64,000 bases of DNA from Campylorhamphus procurvoides (Eukaryota; Chordata; Aves; Passeriformes; Dendrocolaptidae): positions 610,385 through 674,384 of the forward strand of contig WBMV01009196.1 in assembly GCA_013396655.1 (NCBI GenBank). The letters run 5' to 3'. Position numbers and translations under genes: made by a program. Shown in pieces: positions 22,467 through 36,196 of the stretch. The notes under the pieces were generated by a model. That model worked only from the letters and a program-made list of their open reading frames with translations. It did not search any database and was not told the origin of the DNA. Position 1 is the first letter of the stretch. Each line of letters starts with the position of its first letter.

Positions 22467-25400
22467 CTAAAAAGACAGAATACTTTGCTAGGGAAAAGCT
22501 GGATATTTGGACAAAGAAAGAGCTTTGCTATTGGCATTTTTGTCTTCTGTGATGAGTGAAACAGGCACTTATGCACATTTCTGGTTAATAACTTGGATTT
22601 CACCCAAGATATAGCTGACATATCTCATCAATGTCATCTGTTAAAGGATATCAGCTACAGTGCTCAGAATACTGACTGACTGTTCTGAGGAAGAAACAAT
22701 AACTTTACTTTTCTATAGCTTTCCCCACTTTATACAAGGGGTAGAGTGAGGGAATATGAAAGTATAATTTTTTCTCTAAAACAAACAAACAGAATTCTTG
22801 CAATTTTTAAACATGCAATAAATATGTACAACTGTCAGTGAAAATGTTTTGTTTCTCTGAAATTATAAGGATTCTTCTGTGAAATACTGTATCAGAGAAG
22901 AGATTACAAATAAATTTTTCCAGGGCCTTCGAGGTAATTTTTCTATTTGGAAACTATAGCTTATTTCATTATAATTATGGAAAAAACTTCTAGAATTCTG
23001 ACAAGTTTTTTCTTCTCTTTCAGGTCTGTACAGTATATATGCCAATGCTAAGTAGTGTTGTTCACAAACACTTGTTATATTCTTGCAATAAATTGTAACC
23101 ACTTCCAACCACAAGTCTCTCAGACCCAAATCTCACCTGTCAAAAAAATTCGATGTTTCCACTCACTTTCCAGTCACTGGGATTTTTCTGTCAGCCACAT
23201 TCTAGTGACTATGTCTTGTCTAGAAGGTGACAGCAATTATGGATATCACCATTAATGACCTAGCAACACCCAATAAACTTTTGCAACCTACGGTTAGTAG
23301 CGATGCACTCTCATAATTTGTTTTGAGCAAAACCCTATGAAATATATTTCAGGGTAAGTATTATCCTAGTGTTTTTCCAAACGTGTTAATTGATCAAGAG
23401 GATCACATGGGCCCTGTTTTAGCAATGTGTTTAAGTAAGGCACCTAACTTTAAGAGTAAAGGTATGCTTGTGCTTAGGCATTTCACTGCCCTTGGGTCAC
23501 AGCAAAGGAACTTAACACAGAGTTGCAGTAGACTCTTAACTCTGAATTTCCTGCCTTTTATACTACAAAAGCTCACCCCTAACCTTCCTGTAAGAGGGAT
23601 GTTTCATTTAATTCCCCACAGGGTTAAAAGACAGATGATCTGTTGGTAAAAAGAAGTATATAAGTGTTTTTCACATTGACAAGTGTCTACCCTGGAATGC
23701 AGTTTGCAGAAAAATATGTTGCCATATGTTGAAGAATATCTTCATATCTGCTTTTATTTCTTTAATACCTTACAGACAACAAAACAGGACATGGCTCCTA
23801 TCAGAGTGACAGTTTAAGTAACCATACAACCACTGATATTTGACTGTAATGCCTTCCTCTAACCACTGCTGTAACTCAGGCTTCAAGAAGCAGAAAATCT
23901 GAGACCTATTACCCTTCCCTGTTTCTTTCATTATTGTGGTGTACTGCATGCAAACATCTAATCTAGGTGAACCTCCAGTTAATTTCCAGTGTGTACAGAG
24001 CTCCGCTAATCTCCCCTGGTAAAACCACTGTCAGATTTAAACAAGTAGGCTGTTGAGTAGATGGAGTGTTTTACTATTTGGGATTAAATACCTGCTAACT
24101 TTCTCATGTCCAGTGTTATAAAACAAATACACAGGTAAAGAATCAGATGTATAAGACAGCATGAAACAGTCTTGGACCCAGCTTCAGAACTAGTCAGAGT
24201 CTAACAGCAAATATATCATCAAAAATGGGTTTGAGTTGTTTTTGTTTTCCTTCCCTAAAAATCAGCTTTATGAGTTAGTGATGGTAAAAATGACATATTT
24301 TTACTCTTACAAGGAAATATAAAATAAAAAAAGAAGGAAACAACTTCATTAATTTGGATTCAGTTACCATTATTTAGGGCTTGTGACCAGAATAGGTCAC
24401 ATTGTGAAAAGAAAGATATGCAAGCAGATGCAAACTGACTGATAATTTTATTGTTCTATAAAGGTTGTTCATGTACAGAGAAGGGTAGGTAGTCTGTGAT
24501 TTTCTCTACCCACTCCATAGTGCAGTCATACTTAAATCTGGTGGAGGGCAGTGGCTTATAAATCCAATTTGAATGACAGTTCAGCATACCAATTCTCACT
24601 TCTCAGAAGGAAACACAAAATATCAACTAGGTAGGGCAAAGGGGTCTGAGCTGTTCGCTTGTGGATCACATGACTGAGACAAAAGAGGTGTGGTACTAGC
24701 AGGGTTTGACTGCATGGTGGAGGTGGTAACAAAAGGTTTAATCCTAAATCAATTTTAAAATAATGGTCTCTTCTAAAAACATAGATATTCCTTGCAATAG
24801 GACCAAAACTCATGTGTATCCACTAAGGCATTAACACCTCTAAAATGTGTTGTCTGTGCTCAGAGTATCATCCAGTGCTGAGAGAGCACTGCTGGGTCAT
24901 ACCTCCTACATAGTGTGGGTATCTTTCACCATGCATTTGTTGTCTCAAAGTATTTGAAGTCAATGATATTTTAAGCTACTCCTGTTGCTGAGAGATTTCT
25001 GCTGCCATCCACTTAGGAACAACTTTGATGCAACATGAATGGTGGCTCAGCTCTAGTGATGAACTCTTGATGGATCTCATATTTACCACTTTAGGGATGT
25101 GCTGAGTTGAGTGTTTCATCAGACTGAGTTTTCATCATTGATTTGTGAAAGTTATAAAACAAATAAATGAGGAAGTGGCATTTACTGCTCCTGTTTCCTG
25201 ACATCAGGCAGCTTTAACCTAGTAAAAAATGAAAGTCAATTTTTATAAATTTAGCTGATATCTCTGTTCAGTGTTTAACAATATGCAACCACATTTGGCT
25301 CCATTCTAACCCTACCCTATGATATTTCATGGCAAAATGTCATAATGCCTTTATCTGTCTTCATTATCTCTATTAGAGATATTTTGCAGTTTGTTCACAA

Positions 25401-27565
25401 TTACAAGTCATTTTGTCTGCATAGACTTCATACACTTTTTAATGAGATTTTTATAATTGATTACTACCCTGACTGTTAAAAGCTGTAACACCAGGGCTAA
25501 CTGTTATTCATAACTCCTAGAAATTAGTCTTGTTGAATTCCAAACATGAACAGCACAGACTATGTGTTGCACTGCTTTTTGCTGAATCTTGTGGGATAGT
25601 GGATCACTTTCTACCAGTTCTGTCAACAGTTTCCATGGTGATATTATGAAAACCAACATCTCTCAGGCCGAAAGCAAACTTCACACATTTTGAAATAAAT
25701 CATTCTTGGCAGCTTGTATCAAATCATGATGGAAGAACTTGTGGGACTTCAGCTATTCTTGCTTTTTTTCTGCAGTCCTGTTGTCTGATCAAATGCCCCA
25801 CACAGCTGGTCCAGAAGAATGCTCATTTTTTAAATCCAGTGGGCAAGATGGATGTCTGGACTCAGGTTATATTTCTTAAGAACCAAAATTAAATGCTCCT
25901 TTGACTTTCTGAAATGTTGAGATTTGATTGAATTCATCTACTGAGGTTAACTAAGAGATTTGATCCTTCCCTCATGCAATAATTCACATCATCACAACAC
26001 CTATGTGCTGTTGTCACAGAGAACCATTATAGAGTAGTATGGGACGAAATCTAAGGTGAATCTTTTTCTATGTCAAAGCATAGAAATGTTTAGTGATAAG
26101 ATACAATTTTACTCAGTCCTGCTGAATGATGCAAAGGGCCAGGTTTGAAAGTGTTTGGGACTCTGTGAAGATGGAACGTGCTTGTGTTGCCTCTTCTGAA
26201 ATGAATTGGTTTTGTTGGTAGGTTAAGCGCTATTCCATAGTGTTTTGTGATTTGTATCACAGGGGCCTACATTTCTGGATAGGAGCCATTTTTATTATTG
26301 CATGAATTTACAGAGATAATCTCAGGACTACAGATCCCTTTAGACAGGCATTTCAGACATGATTAAATGCCCTTGCTGGAAACAAAAATCCCTACTTAGT
26401 GCAATGGGTTTCACATGGACCCTGAAGCCATACTTCTGCTCCCATTCCCCTGGCAGAGAGATATCACATCACCTTCAAACAGCTCCGCTAGTCTGTTGTT
26501 TTTCCCCAAAGCAGTACAAGAACCAGTTTTTCCTCCATGGATGTTTAACTATTTGGATTCCTAATGAAACATGCAGGCACAGAAAGTCAGAAAACTGGCG
26601 GATTTTTATTCTGCAATATTAATGCCTCTCTCCTAGTACTAGTCAAATTGAACAGTAACTGGGCTGCAGTATCATCATGCTCTCTGCTGCAATCAAATGG
26701 GAGCAAGGCTAGAGAGAAAACTGAGAGAAAAACATTTCCTTCCTTGACAAAAAATAAAACTAGAGAGAAGACCCTACACATTGTTGATGAAAATGCCTAG
26801 GGGTCAGGCACTTTTAATATAACAGCTGACAAACTACAGCACAACTCCTCAAGGACTCTCTAAAAGTGTCTGGGAAAAACCTGGCATTCATGCAACTCAT
26901 CTGAATTTGCAGCTTGTGCCCATTTCACAACTGCTCCATCTTGAGGAAGGGTAACCTGCAAACTGGAATTTCAGGTCCTTCATGTTTAGAATCTGGAGAT
27001 ATTAGACCCCTTAAAGACAGGGCTGGCTCTGATCTGATATTTATATCCTAAAACGAAAGTGTTTTCAGGGCCGTATCCATGTAGGATTGTACTACATCAT
27101 CTTGGTAAGATGCTGTGAGCAGGCAGAAGCAGCAAGCACTGACTTGCAATGACGAGTTACATGGTGAATGTATGGCTGCATACCAATATATTTCCCTGCA
27201 CACTTCCCCGAGGGAAGGGAAAATTTTCCAACAGAAAGCTAATCACGGCCACCACTTCTGGCTTATTCCAAAAGCCATCTAAACTGTGTGAATTTAGCTG
27301 ATAGCAAAACAGAGCTCTCTGCATACAGCAGTTTTCACTTACCATGTGTAACCACACAATAACTGAGAGAAATTGAGGGAAAAAAAAAACCCAGAAAACA
27401 AAACAGTTGATATTAAGCTTGGAGTGGAGTTGTCAATAAGTACAGGAAAAGTGTTCTGGTACTCTGATGCTTTGTGGCATGCCAGATCCTCTCTCAGCTT
27501 GTAGGTGAGGTAGGTCTGTGAGACCTGAAGAGTGTTTGTGTCAGTGAAGACCCGAGAGATACTTT
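22467..27565. other. Unique non-coding DNA, no gene seen
   Basis: This is AT-rich unique sequence. Frames of up to 104 codons occur on both strands and overlap, without recognisable domains. No CR1 or other repeat family was recognised. A short A run followed by CCC lies near 27378-27395. Confidence 0.5.
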
Positions 27566-28015
27566 ATGTCAGTGACCAGTCAGGAAATGAAGTGGGAGAG
27601 AAGGCACTCCACTCAGTCCATGCCTGAGAGCAAGAGGTCTGTATATCTGAAGCAACATGAGCAGCCATGGGCACAACAGCACGGTGCAATTCTTCCCCCA
27701 TGCAAAGACCCCTGTGCTTCGGCCTGTCAGTGTGCAGAGGTGAACCATCCCATGGTGTTACCTCCTGTGGCTGGGGCAGGTGCCCCAAGCTCCTACTGGG
27801 TTCCTGTAGCAGCGAGCTTCTGGTCACAGCTGCAGCAGCCACTGAAGGCTGCTATCAAAAAAATGCAGGAAAAAACCCTGAAAACTGCCAACCATAACAC
27901 AGCCATTTCTTCAAAGAAGTGGCAGTGTGAAGGTTTTCCAAGTAAAACAAAAGCCATGCTGCCTACTCCGTCCGACTTGGAGCTCTGCAGTCAGGTTGAA
28001 AGGGAAGGGCTTTGA
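27566..28015 (+). other. 149-codon ATG open frame of doubtful coding status
   Basis: The frame starts at a true ATG (27566) and ends at TGA (28013-28015) in a locally GC-richer patch. A second plus frame (27667-27897) and a minus frame (27564-27842) are open across the same bases, which points to composition rather than selection. The peptide has no recognisable domain, no signal peptide and no membrane segment. It is rich in Gln, Ala, Pro and Lys, with a basic region near residues 94-106. The ATG context (tttATGt) is poor. I saw neither a TATA box nor a polyadenylation signal well placed for it. It may be an unrecognised ancient repeat or a non-coding transcript. Confidence 0.12.
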
Positions 28016-28588
28016 GGAGGGATTTTCAGAGAAATGAATAAGTAAAGAGAATGCTGGAGACCAGATGGCAACAGGAGCTGAATTTTGGCTTGGAGTTATT
28101 TAACCTTTCTTGCTCTACATGGCCTTCTGTTTTCAATCTATGGTCGAGCAGAACTAAACTAATTTGAAGAAAATGTTGAAAAGCTTCTAGGACATGACAA
28201 CACAGTGGTTGGTGCAAAGTAGTTCAACTTTTATAAAAGCTCCTATTATTTTGAGCTACTGTAACTATAAACATCTATCTTTTCATTAATCTGCAAACAT
28301 CCATATCTCTTCAGTGAAAATACCTCATTGAAACAATTGTCATCCTTTTTCTTTCTTTTTTCCCTTTTTTCAGCTGTGCTTGCTAGGGAATAGTCTGGGA
28401 CTAGAAGAGCTTCTCTGAGGAAGCATAAGAAAGGCTGACACAAGAACAAGCTGTTTCTGTTTACACAGAAGCTTAAGGCGCTGGCATTTCTGGACCTACA
28501 ATGGCGTGAAACTTTGAAGGCCAAACTTTCCCGTATAAAGTACTGAAAATAAGAGTATTTAGATATTATAGGTGTCCCACCCAACAAG
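28016..28588. other. Unique non-coding DNA, no gene seen
   Basis: No repeat family, RNA gene or convincing exon was recognised. The minus-strand frame at 28246-28677 is kept open mainly by the adjoining A-rich tract. Confidence 0.5.
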
Positions 28589-28639
28589 ATAAAAAGAAAA
28601 AAAAAACAAAAAAAAAAAAAAACAAACAAAAAATAAAAA
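28589..28639. repeat. A-rich low-complexity tract
   Basis: About 50 bases of A are interrupted by single C, G or T bases. Read on the minus strand it encodes a phenylalanine-rich run that inflates an open frame there. It is not preceded by a recognisable retrotransposon body. Confidence 0.85.
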
Positions 28640-29717
28640 CTTGGGGAAAGCAGATGAAAAACTATCAGCTGGGCCATAAATTTTTAAATGAAATAGGACT
28701 CTATCATGACAATTTTTAAAAGGGAGAGAAAAAGATAAAGAACTTCAGAGTAGCGAGTGCATGTTTGTGTGTGGTGTAACTCACACAATACAGTGGATTA
28801 ATTACAGAGTTTAACCTTTCCCATTTTAGGTGGGATCAAGTCACATTCTTTAAACTAATAGTGTGTGATATAACCCTCAGGCCGGCAAGAACAATAACAC
28901 ATGTCCAGCTATGACATGAGTTTGCATGATGAAATAAAAATTATGGCAGTTTTCCAAAGCTTACTATACAACAAATGTGATCTTTTCTGACAGAAATGAG
29001 AATAAAATAATGCTTCAGTGATTCAGAGGGAAAAAAAAGACAACAAAAAACCCCACAACCCACAAATCACAATGTTTCAGGTACAGCAAATTTCTTGGTG
29101 ACACATGACAAGACACAGACTTGTGGTCAAATTCTCAAGTTAAAAGGCACATTCATCTTAAAATTACGGATCTCATGCCACCCTCTGCTAATTTCTCTGG
29201 CAGCTGTGCTGTCGGAATGTTTCTGTGCCACAGTTCTTTTTTTCATTTTCCTCCAAATATGCCATTCCAGCACCTTTCCTTACAAAAACATAAAAGCTTC
29301 AGTCCTTCCTCAGAGATCTTCAAGGCCCAAAGCTCTCTCCTACTGGTCAACATCCAGTTTCTGTGTTCGTTCTTCACCACTGTGACTTCTCTGAAGCCCT
29401 TGGTGCTGACAGGGGACGGGAATAGAAATGATGACCAGGGATAACATGGGTGCAATTGGTTTGCTGAGTTCAGTTCTTTGACTCCTGCATGTCAGGGTGC
29501 AAATCAGAGAAAGGAACATGCCATCCAAGTTATAGTATCTATCAAGAGAAAAATCCAAGATAAGGGAGGGAAAAAAGACAGGGAGACAGTGAATCCCATG
29601 AAAATACAAATATAAAACAGTTAGATGAGTTATGCTATTGGACTCTAGTTTTTGTTTAATAGCAATGAAGAGATGAATATAGAGATAAAATACCAGTTAC
29701 TTTGCTCTTCAGTGAAA
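28640..29717. other. Unique non-coding DNA, no gene seen
   Basis: This holds a C/A-rich patch (29031-29070), the complement of the G/T-rich tracts seen elsewhere. Overlapping frames of up to 107 codons at 29095-29609 on both strands are not recognisable. Confidence 0.5.
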
Positions 29718-30062
29718 AATCACAGAATAAAAGAAAGGGTAAAGTTAGAAGGGACCACAGAGGGACATCTGGTCCAACCTCCCTATGCAGGTAGAGTCAT
29801 CCTGGAGCACATTGCACAGGATTGCATTCAGATGGTTCTTGAATATCTACAGTGAGGGAGGCTCCACAACCTCTCTGGGCAACCTGTTCCAGTACAGTCA
29901 CCTGCACAATAAAGAAGGTCTTCCTCATATTCAAGTGGAACTTCCTGTGCATCCGTTTCTGAGCATTGCTTCTTGTCCTATTTCTCAGCACCCCTGAGAA
30001 GACCCTGCATCCGTCCTCTTGACACCCTCACTTCAGATACCTACAGACATTGATGTGATCTC
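29718..30062 (-). mobile_element. CR1 non-LTR retrotransposon fragment, antisense
   Basis: Read on the minus strand this is the 3' end of a CR1 element. On the plus strand it opens with 'aatcacagaataaaag', then 'gaagggaccacagaggg' and 'tggtccaacctccctatgca'. These are the antisense CR1 3' end. Next come 'ggctccacaacctctctggg' (about 29860), 'aacctgttccagtaca', 'aaagaaggtcttcctcatat' and 'aacttcctgtgcatccgttt'. The match fades after 'atacctacagacattgatg' near 30055. Only about 345 bases are left, with no intact reading frame. The tail octamer repeats are absent or decayed. Subfamily assignment needs an alignment. Confidence 0.93.
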
Positions 30063-33000
30063 ATATATTGATGTATTGTCAGTTCCTAAAACCCATGCTT
30101 GGTTCCCACAACCCAAGCGGACATGGGTCAGGCTCAATCACCAGAGGACATGACAATTATCTCACTTGATTATTTAGAGACTTCAAAAATACATCAGATG
30201 TGACTTTAAAAAAAAAAATATTGCTCCTTTCCTCTTTCACCCACCCCCACCGTTGCCCTCCAAGACTGCATAAAACATTGGTTTTTGTCTCAAAGGCTTT
30301 TTATTACTGTTGCAAATATGTCCTGACATAGGGGCAAGTCTTCAGCACACACTGAGCAGAGATAGGGGGTAGGACTCCGATTAATAGTGATCAAAGTTGT
30401 TCAATTCTTCTACAAGCTGTGCTGAAAATGAGCCCTATTCTGCCATGCCACATCAATTAGGACACAGTTCTGACCTGAAGCAATGGTTCCAATGCAAAAA
30501 AATTCAGTGTCAGTGAAAAAACAAGGAACAGTAAAGTGATTGCAAAAGATTTTTTTTTTATTTAAATATGTACTGTCATCTTAGAGATCGCAGATTCTTC
30601 TTAAATCTTCTTACTTCTGCTATAATTAATGCAATATATTTTTACTTTTTTTGTATTTTTCTATTGCAATAGGACTATTTCTTATATTCTTGTATTATTG
30701 CTTGTATTTTTTATTTTTATTTATATTATTCCAACTCATTTCAGTTCGCATATCATGGCATGGTATTACTGTTTTCAAATAAAGACTGTCCTGTCAGAAA
30801 AAAAAGGCATCTGTTCTTTTGGATACAAGAGCAGTTTTAATTTCTAAATATTTGCTCAATATTTTACAATTTTCTCTGTCTACTGCCAAAACAGCATTTC
30901 AGATATTTTGACAGCTAAGTACAGGGTAGTCAGGGTTTCACCAAAATTTTCATGTTCTGATTTCTTGGGTTTTTTCCATTCTACTGCACAGAAAGCCAAA
31001 AAGTGGAAGTAGGTGAAAAAGTTTATTTCTACTCTAAAGAATGCATTTAGCTCTGCATTGACACTTTCCAAATAAAATATGAAGGAAGTCATTGCTGTAG
31101 ATGCATGTCAAAGCCATGTTTCAAATTCTCTCTTTGATGGCAATCGAACGAGAAGACTGCAGGGATTTGCTCACTCATTTGACATTTAGTCGTCTTTTAA
31201 GCAAAGCGAAGAGAAAGACTTTTGCTTTTCACTTTTGGGTGGAAATATTTGTACCTTGCCTGTAGGAAAGCAACCAGCAAGACTTAATAATGCTTCAACC
31301 TCCTCTAGGCAGTAAGACCTTTGGCAGGTTTAACATTCTGGCCATTTTTACTGACATGTGTAACCCACAGGAGTTATCCGTCAATGTACTTTCCATATGT
31401 GACTGTGGTCAAGCTCAGGTCAAACTAAAACTCCACGTGGAAAGACCTGTAAATTTCAGACAAACTCAATATGCAGGATCACATTTTCCCCTCATTCATA
31501 CCAACACTATATCTAGGCATTTAAATGAGGGAATTTTACACTGTTAGGAAATCCTATTTGCTAGGAAAAGGCAAGTATCAGAATACATTTCATCATCCCC
31601 TAATCCTTAGATAGGGAGAAATGAGAGTTAAAAAACAAATAAAAACATATCATCAAAGACTTTGTAGCCCTAACTATCAAATCACACTTTACAAGACAAC
31701 TAAATGAGATGAAGATCACAGAACAAACTATCCAATAAATAAAGACCACTCAGGAAAAAAGTTATAGCAAGCCAAATGGAAACTTAACTGACTGCTCTAT
31801 ACAGCAAATGAATACAAATTAAATTAAGCAAGACTGAAAGTCAAAGTAAATTGCATGCAGTCAAGAGATCAGGAAAAAAAAAAGGGCACATCCTAAAAGT
31901 ATTTCTGGCTTCTTTCCATCTCTCTCGTTGTCTATTCAATATAAGCCAATACCATTAAACATCTTACCATCACTGATTTAAATTCATCTGATTAGAGGAA
32001 TTTCAGCATCTGGGAGGATGTGCCTTAAATTTCAAGGAGTGCTGTGCTTTAGTTGTAATGATTACCAGAAAGAAACTGCCCCTATCTGTTTGTGACCAGC
32101 AAATGACATTTGAAACCATAGGTATTTGTTAAGAATAATTTCAGTAATTACTTTCCATTCCCTCTGATGACCAGCAGCAAGAACACAAGTGAAAAAATAA
32201 ACAGGAAAGGCTAAGCAAACTCTATGAAAACAGAAAACACACAAGAAAACCAAGTAGTGAAATCTAATTATAAATATTAGACTAATATTACTATAAGGGA
32301 TTATTTCAAATTAGATTTGAGTTGCATAAACTTACTCATTCCCAAGAGTAATACCAAAAGCTCTACATTTGAGAAAGTGCCCAGGTGAGCAGTTCAACAG
32401 TTTCAGTAGAGATACTCATTTTTCTGAAAACGTGCACATACTTATAGAATAGGAGACTAGGAATGTTTTCATCTTTTTCTACTCAGCTGGACTACATCCA
32501 CTTTAGCTTTGATCCAGCAAATGACAAACAACTGTGCCTTTGCACAGGTGATCATGCTTTCAGAAAGCACCAGATGATGTAAAATGGGAGTCAGAGCTCC
32601 AAGTGGAGAAAGGGGGAGTTTAACAACTCACTATGGACTTCTGCAATGGAATTCCATTTTCTCAGACCTCCTACAGGCTTTTCAGTGATTTTTGTTCCTT
32701 GTTTCCCCAAATTTGAGGGTAATTCATTCTCTGATTCCAAAAGTGTGTTTTCTGGGACACGTATTCTCTGCAGGTAAATCTAGTACATTGGTAATGCACT
32801 CATCTCTTCCATGACTTGTGGGTTCTAGAAAGATGAATGGGGTAGGAAATACCATCTGCTTCACCATTTACTATTTTATTTACTCCTGAAATTACCCTTT
32901 ATCTTGATATTGCCCATATGTGCCTTTTTTTTCTCAAATGTTTTAATAACTGACAGATTCCTACCAGATGCAACTCATATTTGCTTCTGGCTATTACATG

Positions 33001-36000
33001 AGCAAGTAGAATAATCCTTGTAATAAAATACTTATGTCCATACCCATCCATATTCTCCTCATTTTTCACTCTAGGCTTCAGCTTAACAACAAGTTATGGT
33101 ATACAATTCAAAATATTTTTGATGGAGTATTTTTCTACTGTCAGAAAGGAGTACCATGAAAAACTGAGTTTCCATGTAAACAGACTGATATGAGGAAAAT
33201 ATTTGATTAGAAAATATCCTGCCTTAGGTCAGAATGGCATTAACCTCTGACTCTGCCTTAATTATTATCTCTTAAACCATTTTTTTCAAAACAGAGGCCA
33301 ATATAAATTGAGTTTCAGCTTGACATAGTACAAAAACTGTTGTGTATTGCATACATGGTTTAACTCCTGTGGACAGACCTTGAAACTTATATTATGCCCC
33401 ACCGACTGCTATCTTTGTTTCTTCAAGCCAGTAGAGCTTCATAGAGGAGCTAGGATCCATCTGTGTAGATGCAAGGGCAGAAATGAAAGCAATAAGGCTA
33501 AATCCTATGACCACTCAAACTTTATACCTTTTCAGCTTTTCACTAGGTGTAAATTTAAAACCAATGAAAATATATGCTAAATTATATATTCATTATAAAA
33601 ATATACATTGCTACTTTAGTTTGATATTCCCACCAAGGTTCCTCTAATAAGATAGTGCATGTGTATTCTTCTACAATCATTCCAAATTCTACTTGGTCAA
33701 CGATATAAAAAAAGAACTATTGAACAAAAGCAAAATGTCACTTCATTGTAAAGTAGATTTGATATATGTCAAAATCTGGTCCTACTGAATGATTCTGCAG
33801 TTATACAAAGATATGTGTAAAGACACAGTTGAGAATAAACCAGTGATGGTTTATTTTCTTTATTGTTTTATAGAGAGAGCACTAAGAGAAAATAATAAAA
33901 GTAAAATATTGAAGAAAAAATATGTAGTCCTTTTTTTTGCATAGTTTAACTAGAAATTAAAGCTTTCCACTTTGAATAAGCTCTTTAAAAAGTTCAGGAG
34001 AGCTTTTGTGAGCCTCTTATAAGTCAAATAAGAGTGTAAAATATTTTGGTAACAATTCTGGGAATGTTATATGGTAGGAAAGAAAAAGGCAGCATTGGTT
34101 TGTGGTTTAATGTGGGTTGAAAGGCTCTTCTAGCTGTCAGATTAAGACAGTAATTCTCCAATGTTTATAGCAAAACATAACTACAGCCTTGCCATTTAGA
34201 GGAGCATATAATTTAGGTTTGGTAAAATACCAGTTAAAGCACTTACAAAACCAAAGTCAATGTTAATCTTAGATTAGTGTCATAATCCTTGAAAGACTGA
34301 CTGTAAAACCAGTGAATTAAAATAACACATGACAGAAAGTGGGAATGGTTTCTTTATCCCCTGTAGCAGAAAAAAACAGACACTTGTTTCAGCATCACCT
34401 AATATTTCTCTTAATTAAAAAGAAAAAAAAAACAAACCAAATCTGTATCATGTTCCATGCATGCAGGTATGTGTTTTGGCCTTTACACTACCTGGTCCAT
34501 AAGCAAAATATAAATATAGTAATATTGATTTGTTTTCATAGCAATGTAAAAGCTCCTTTGGGGTTTCCAAGGCAATATGCAGCAGAATAAAAAATCAGAA
34601 AAGCATTGGAAATGTTCAGCAAGGAATGGGTTTAGGCAGTGCCCTAGGTCTCCAAGATATGTATTCTTTAGTAAAGCCATCTGAAAAAAAAGACTGCTTG
34701 CAATTAAGACAGAAAATCTCATCTACCAGATTCATATTTTCTTTTATCATTAAACACACCCTGTAGAAATACATGTTTTTTGTGACAATTTTCATTCAAG
34801 TTAGTCCCATTGCAAAAAGCAAGGGATTTTCACTTTAATTTTTCAATTTAAATGTGAAGGTTTTAGAAATAAAAGACACAAAACCTGCTGGAGAGGAGGG
34901 GTAGTTGCAAGACAAAACCCCTCTAAAATGATTTTAGAACTCTTTTTTTTTAACTATGTAGAGATGCCAATAATTATTTGGGTAAAAGAATACCAAGGAT
35001 AAACTTTTATCCTGATCTGACCAAGCCTTCTTGGAACATCCTTTAGATTCTTTTTCTATCTGCTGAAGAGATCTGTCACAAGGGACTACTTTACAAATGT
35101 AAAAAGCTGAGAGGAAAAAACCTCTTAGTTATAAGACCATTGCTACATCCATAGCTCTACACTACATCAATCTTCAAAAGGTTTTTATCCTCTTCTAAAT
35201 TGAGGCTATGAATCTGAGAAGATTCTATCTTGTCCTAAGGGCCTTCCCAGTACAAACTAAGCCTATAAACACCTGAAGTGTATTTGGATTTAAGTCTCAT
35301 ATTTGTTCAGACAAATACACATTTTAGAGGCACATTTATCGCTTCTCCCCGATATTTAAAAAAAAAAAGTCTTGAATAGTTCTAGATTTGGGTAAAGGAA
35401 TGAACAGTTATGCTAAAAGACTATTTCTGTTATCATACATCACGTCTGGAACTGAACATGTTTGAGTACTTCAAGTGATAAAGCTTTTAATTTTGGAGTT
35501 ACCAATTAATGTTAGTGATCTAAAAAGATTTGATTTATGTCATATGAGGTGAGATGCCTTACCTGCATAGATACCACAAACACACACATCAATGCTAACA
35601 GCTGCAGCCAACCTTACACAAACTAGAAACAAACAATAAAGCATATAGTGTCTAAGTTTTCTAAACTCACGATATTGACTGCTCCTCTCATCCTATTCCT
35701 CTTGAGTGACTAACCTTGCTTTATTTTAAGAAAGCTGTGCTCTATTTCTTTGCTTTGTATGCAACAAATGACTATTCATATTCAGGGTATGAGTATGTAA
35801 TTTTTCCATTAATTTTTCACATGAATGAAGAAAGATGGAAACAAGTGAAAAAATGTTTGCTAAGTAACGATAGGCAGCCTAATTGTTGATTGAATTTTCT
35901 TTTCAGAGCAGAATTCAGCCTGAAGAAAACTAGTCATTTAGCAAAACCTCTCAAGCTCAAAGGGAAAAAAAATTTCTGTATTATTCAAAGATTGTTCTAA

Positions 36001-36160
36001 ATTACAGCTACTATGAAAATCATAAATGTGGATTCCTGCTTGGGGCTTCTTTAATTGGAATATGATCTGACCCCTATTTTGGTTTTACCCTCAAATTCAA
36101 GCATTCAAGAAAGAAAACTCCTAAAACACTTTACTATAAAACTTGCTACATAAAATACCC
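30063..36160. other. Unique non-coding DNA, no gene seen
   Basis: This is a long AT-rich unique stretch with short A and T runs (for example 30208-30219 and 30551-30561). Open frames are 85 codons or fewer. No repeat family, RNA gene or promising splice-flanked frame was recognised. Confidence 0.55.
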
Positions 36161-36196
36161 TTGTTTGTGGTTTGGTTCTGTTGGTTGTTTGGTTGG
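36161..36196 (+). repeat. G/T-rich low-complexity tract
   Basis: The sequence is built from TTG and GGTT blocks ('gtggtttggttctgttggtt' and on). It resembles the other G/T-rich tracts but has shorter G runs. Confidence 0.55.

Noticed and set aside
28246..28677. 143-codon minus-strand frame
   Set aside because: Much of its length is the translation of an A-rich tract (a phenylalanine/leucine run), which carries no stops whatever its function.
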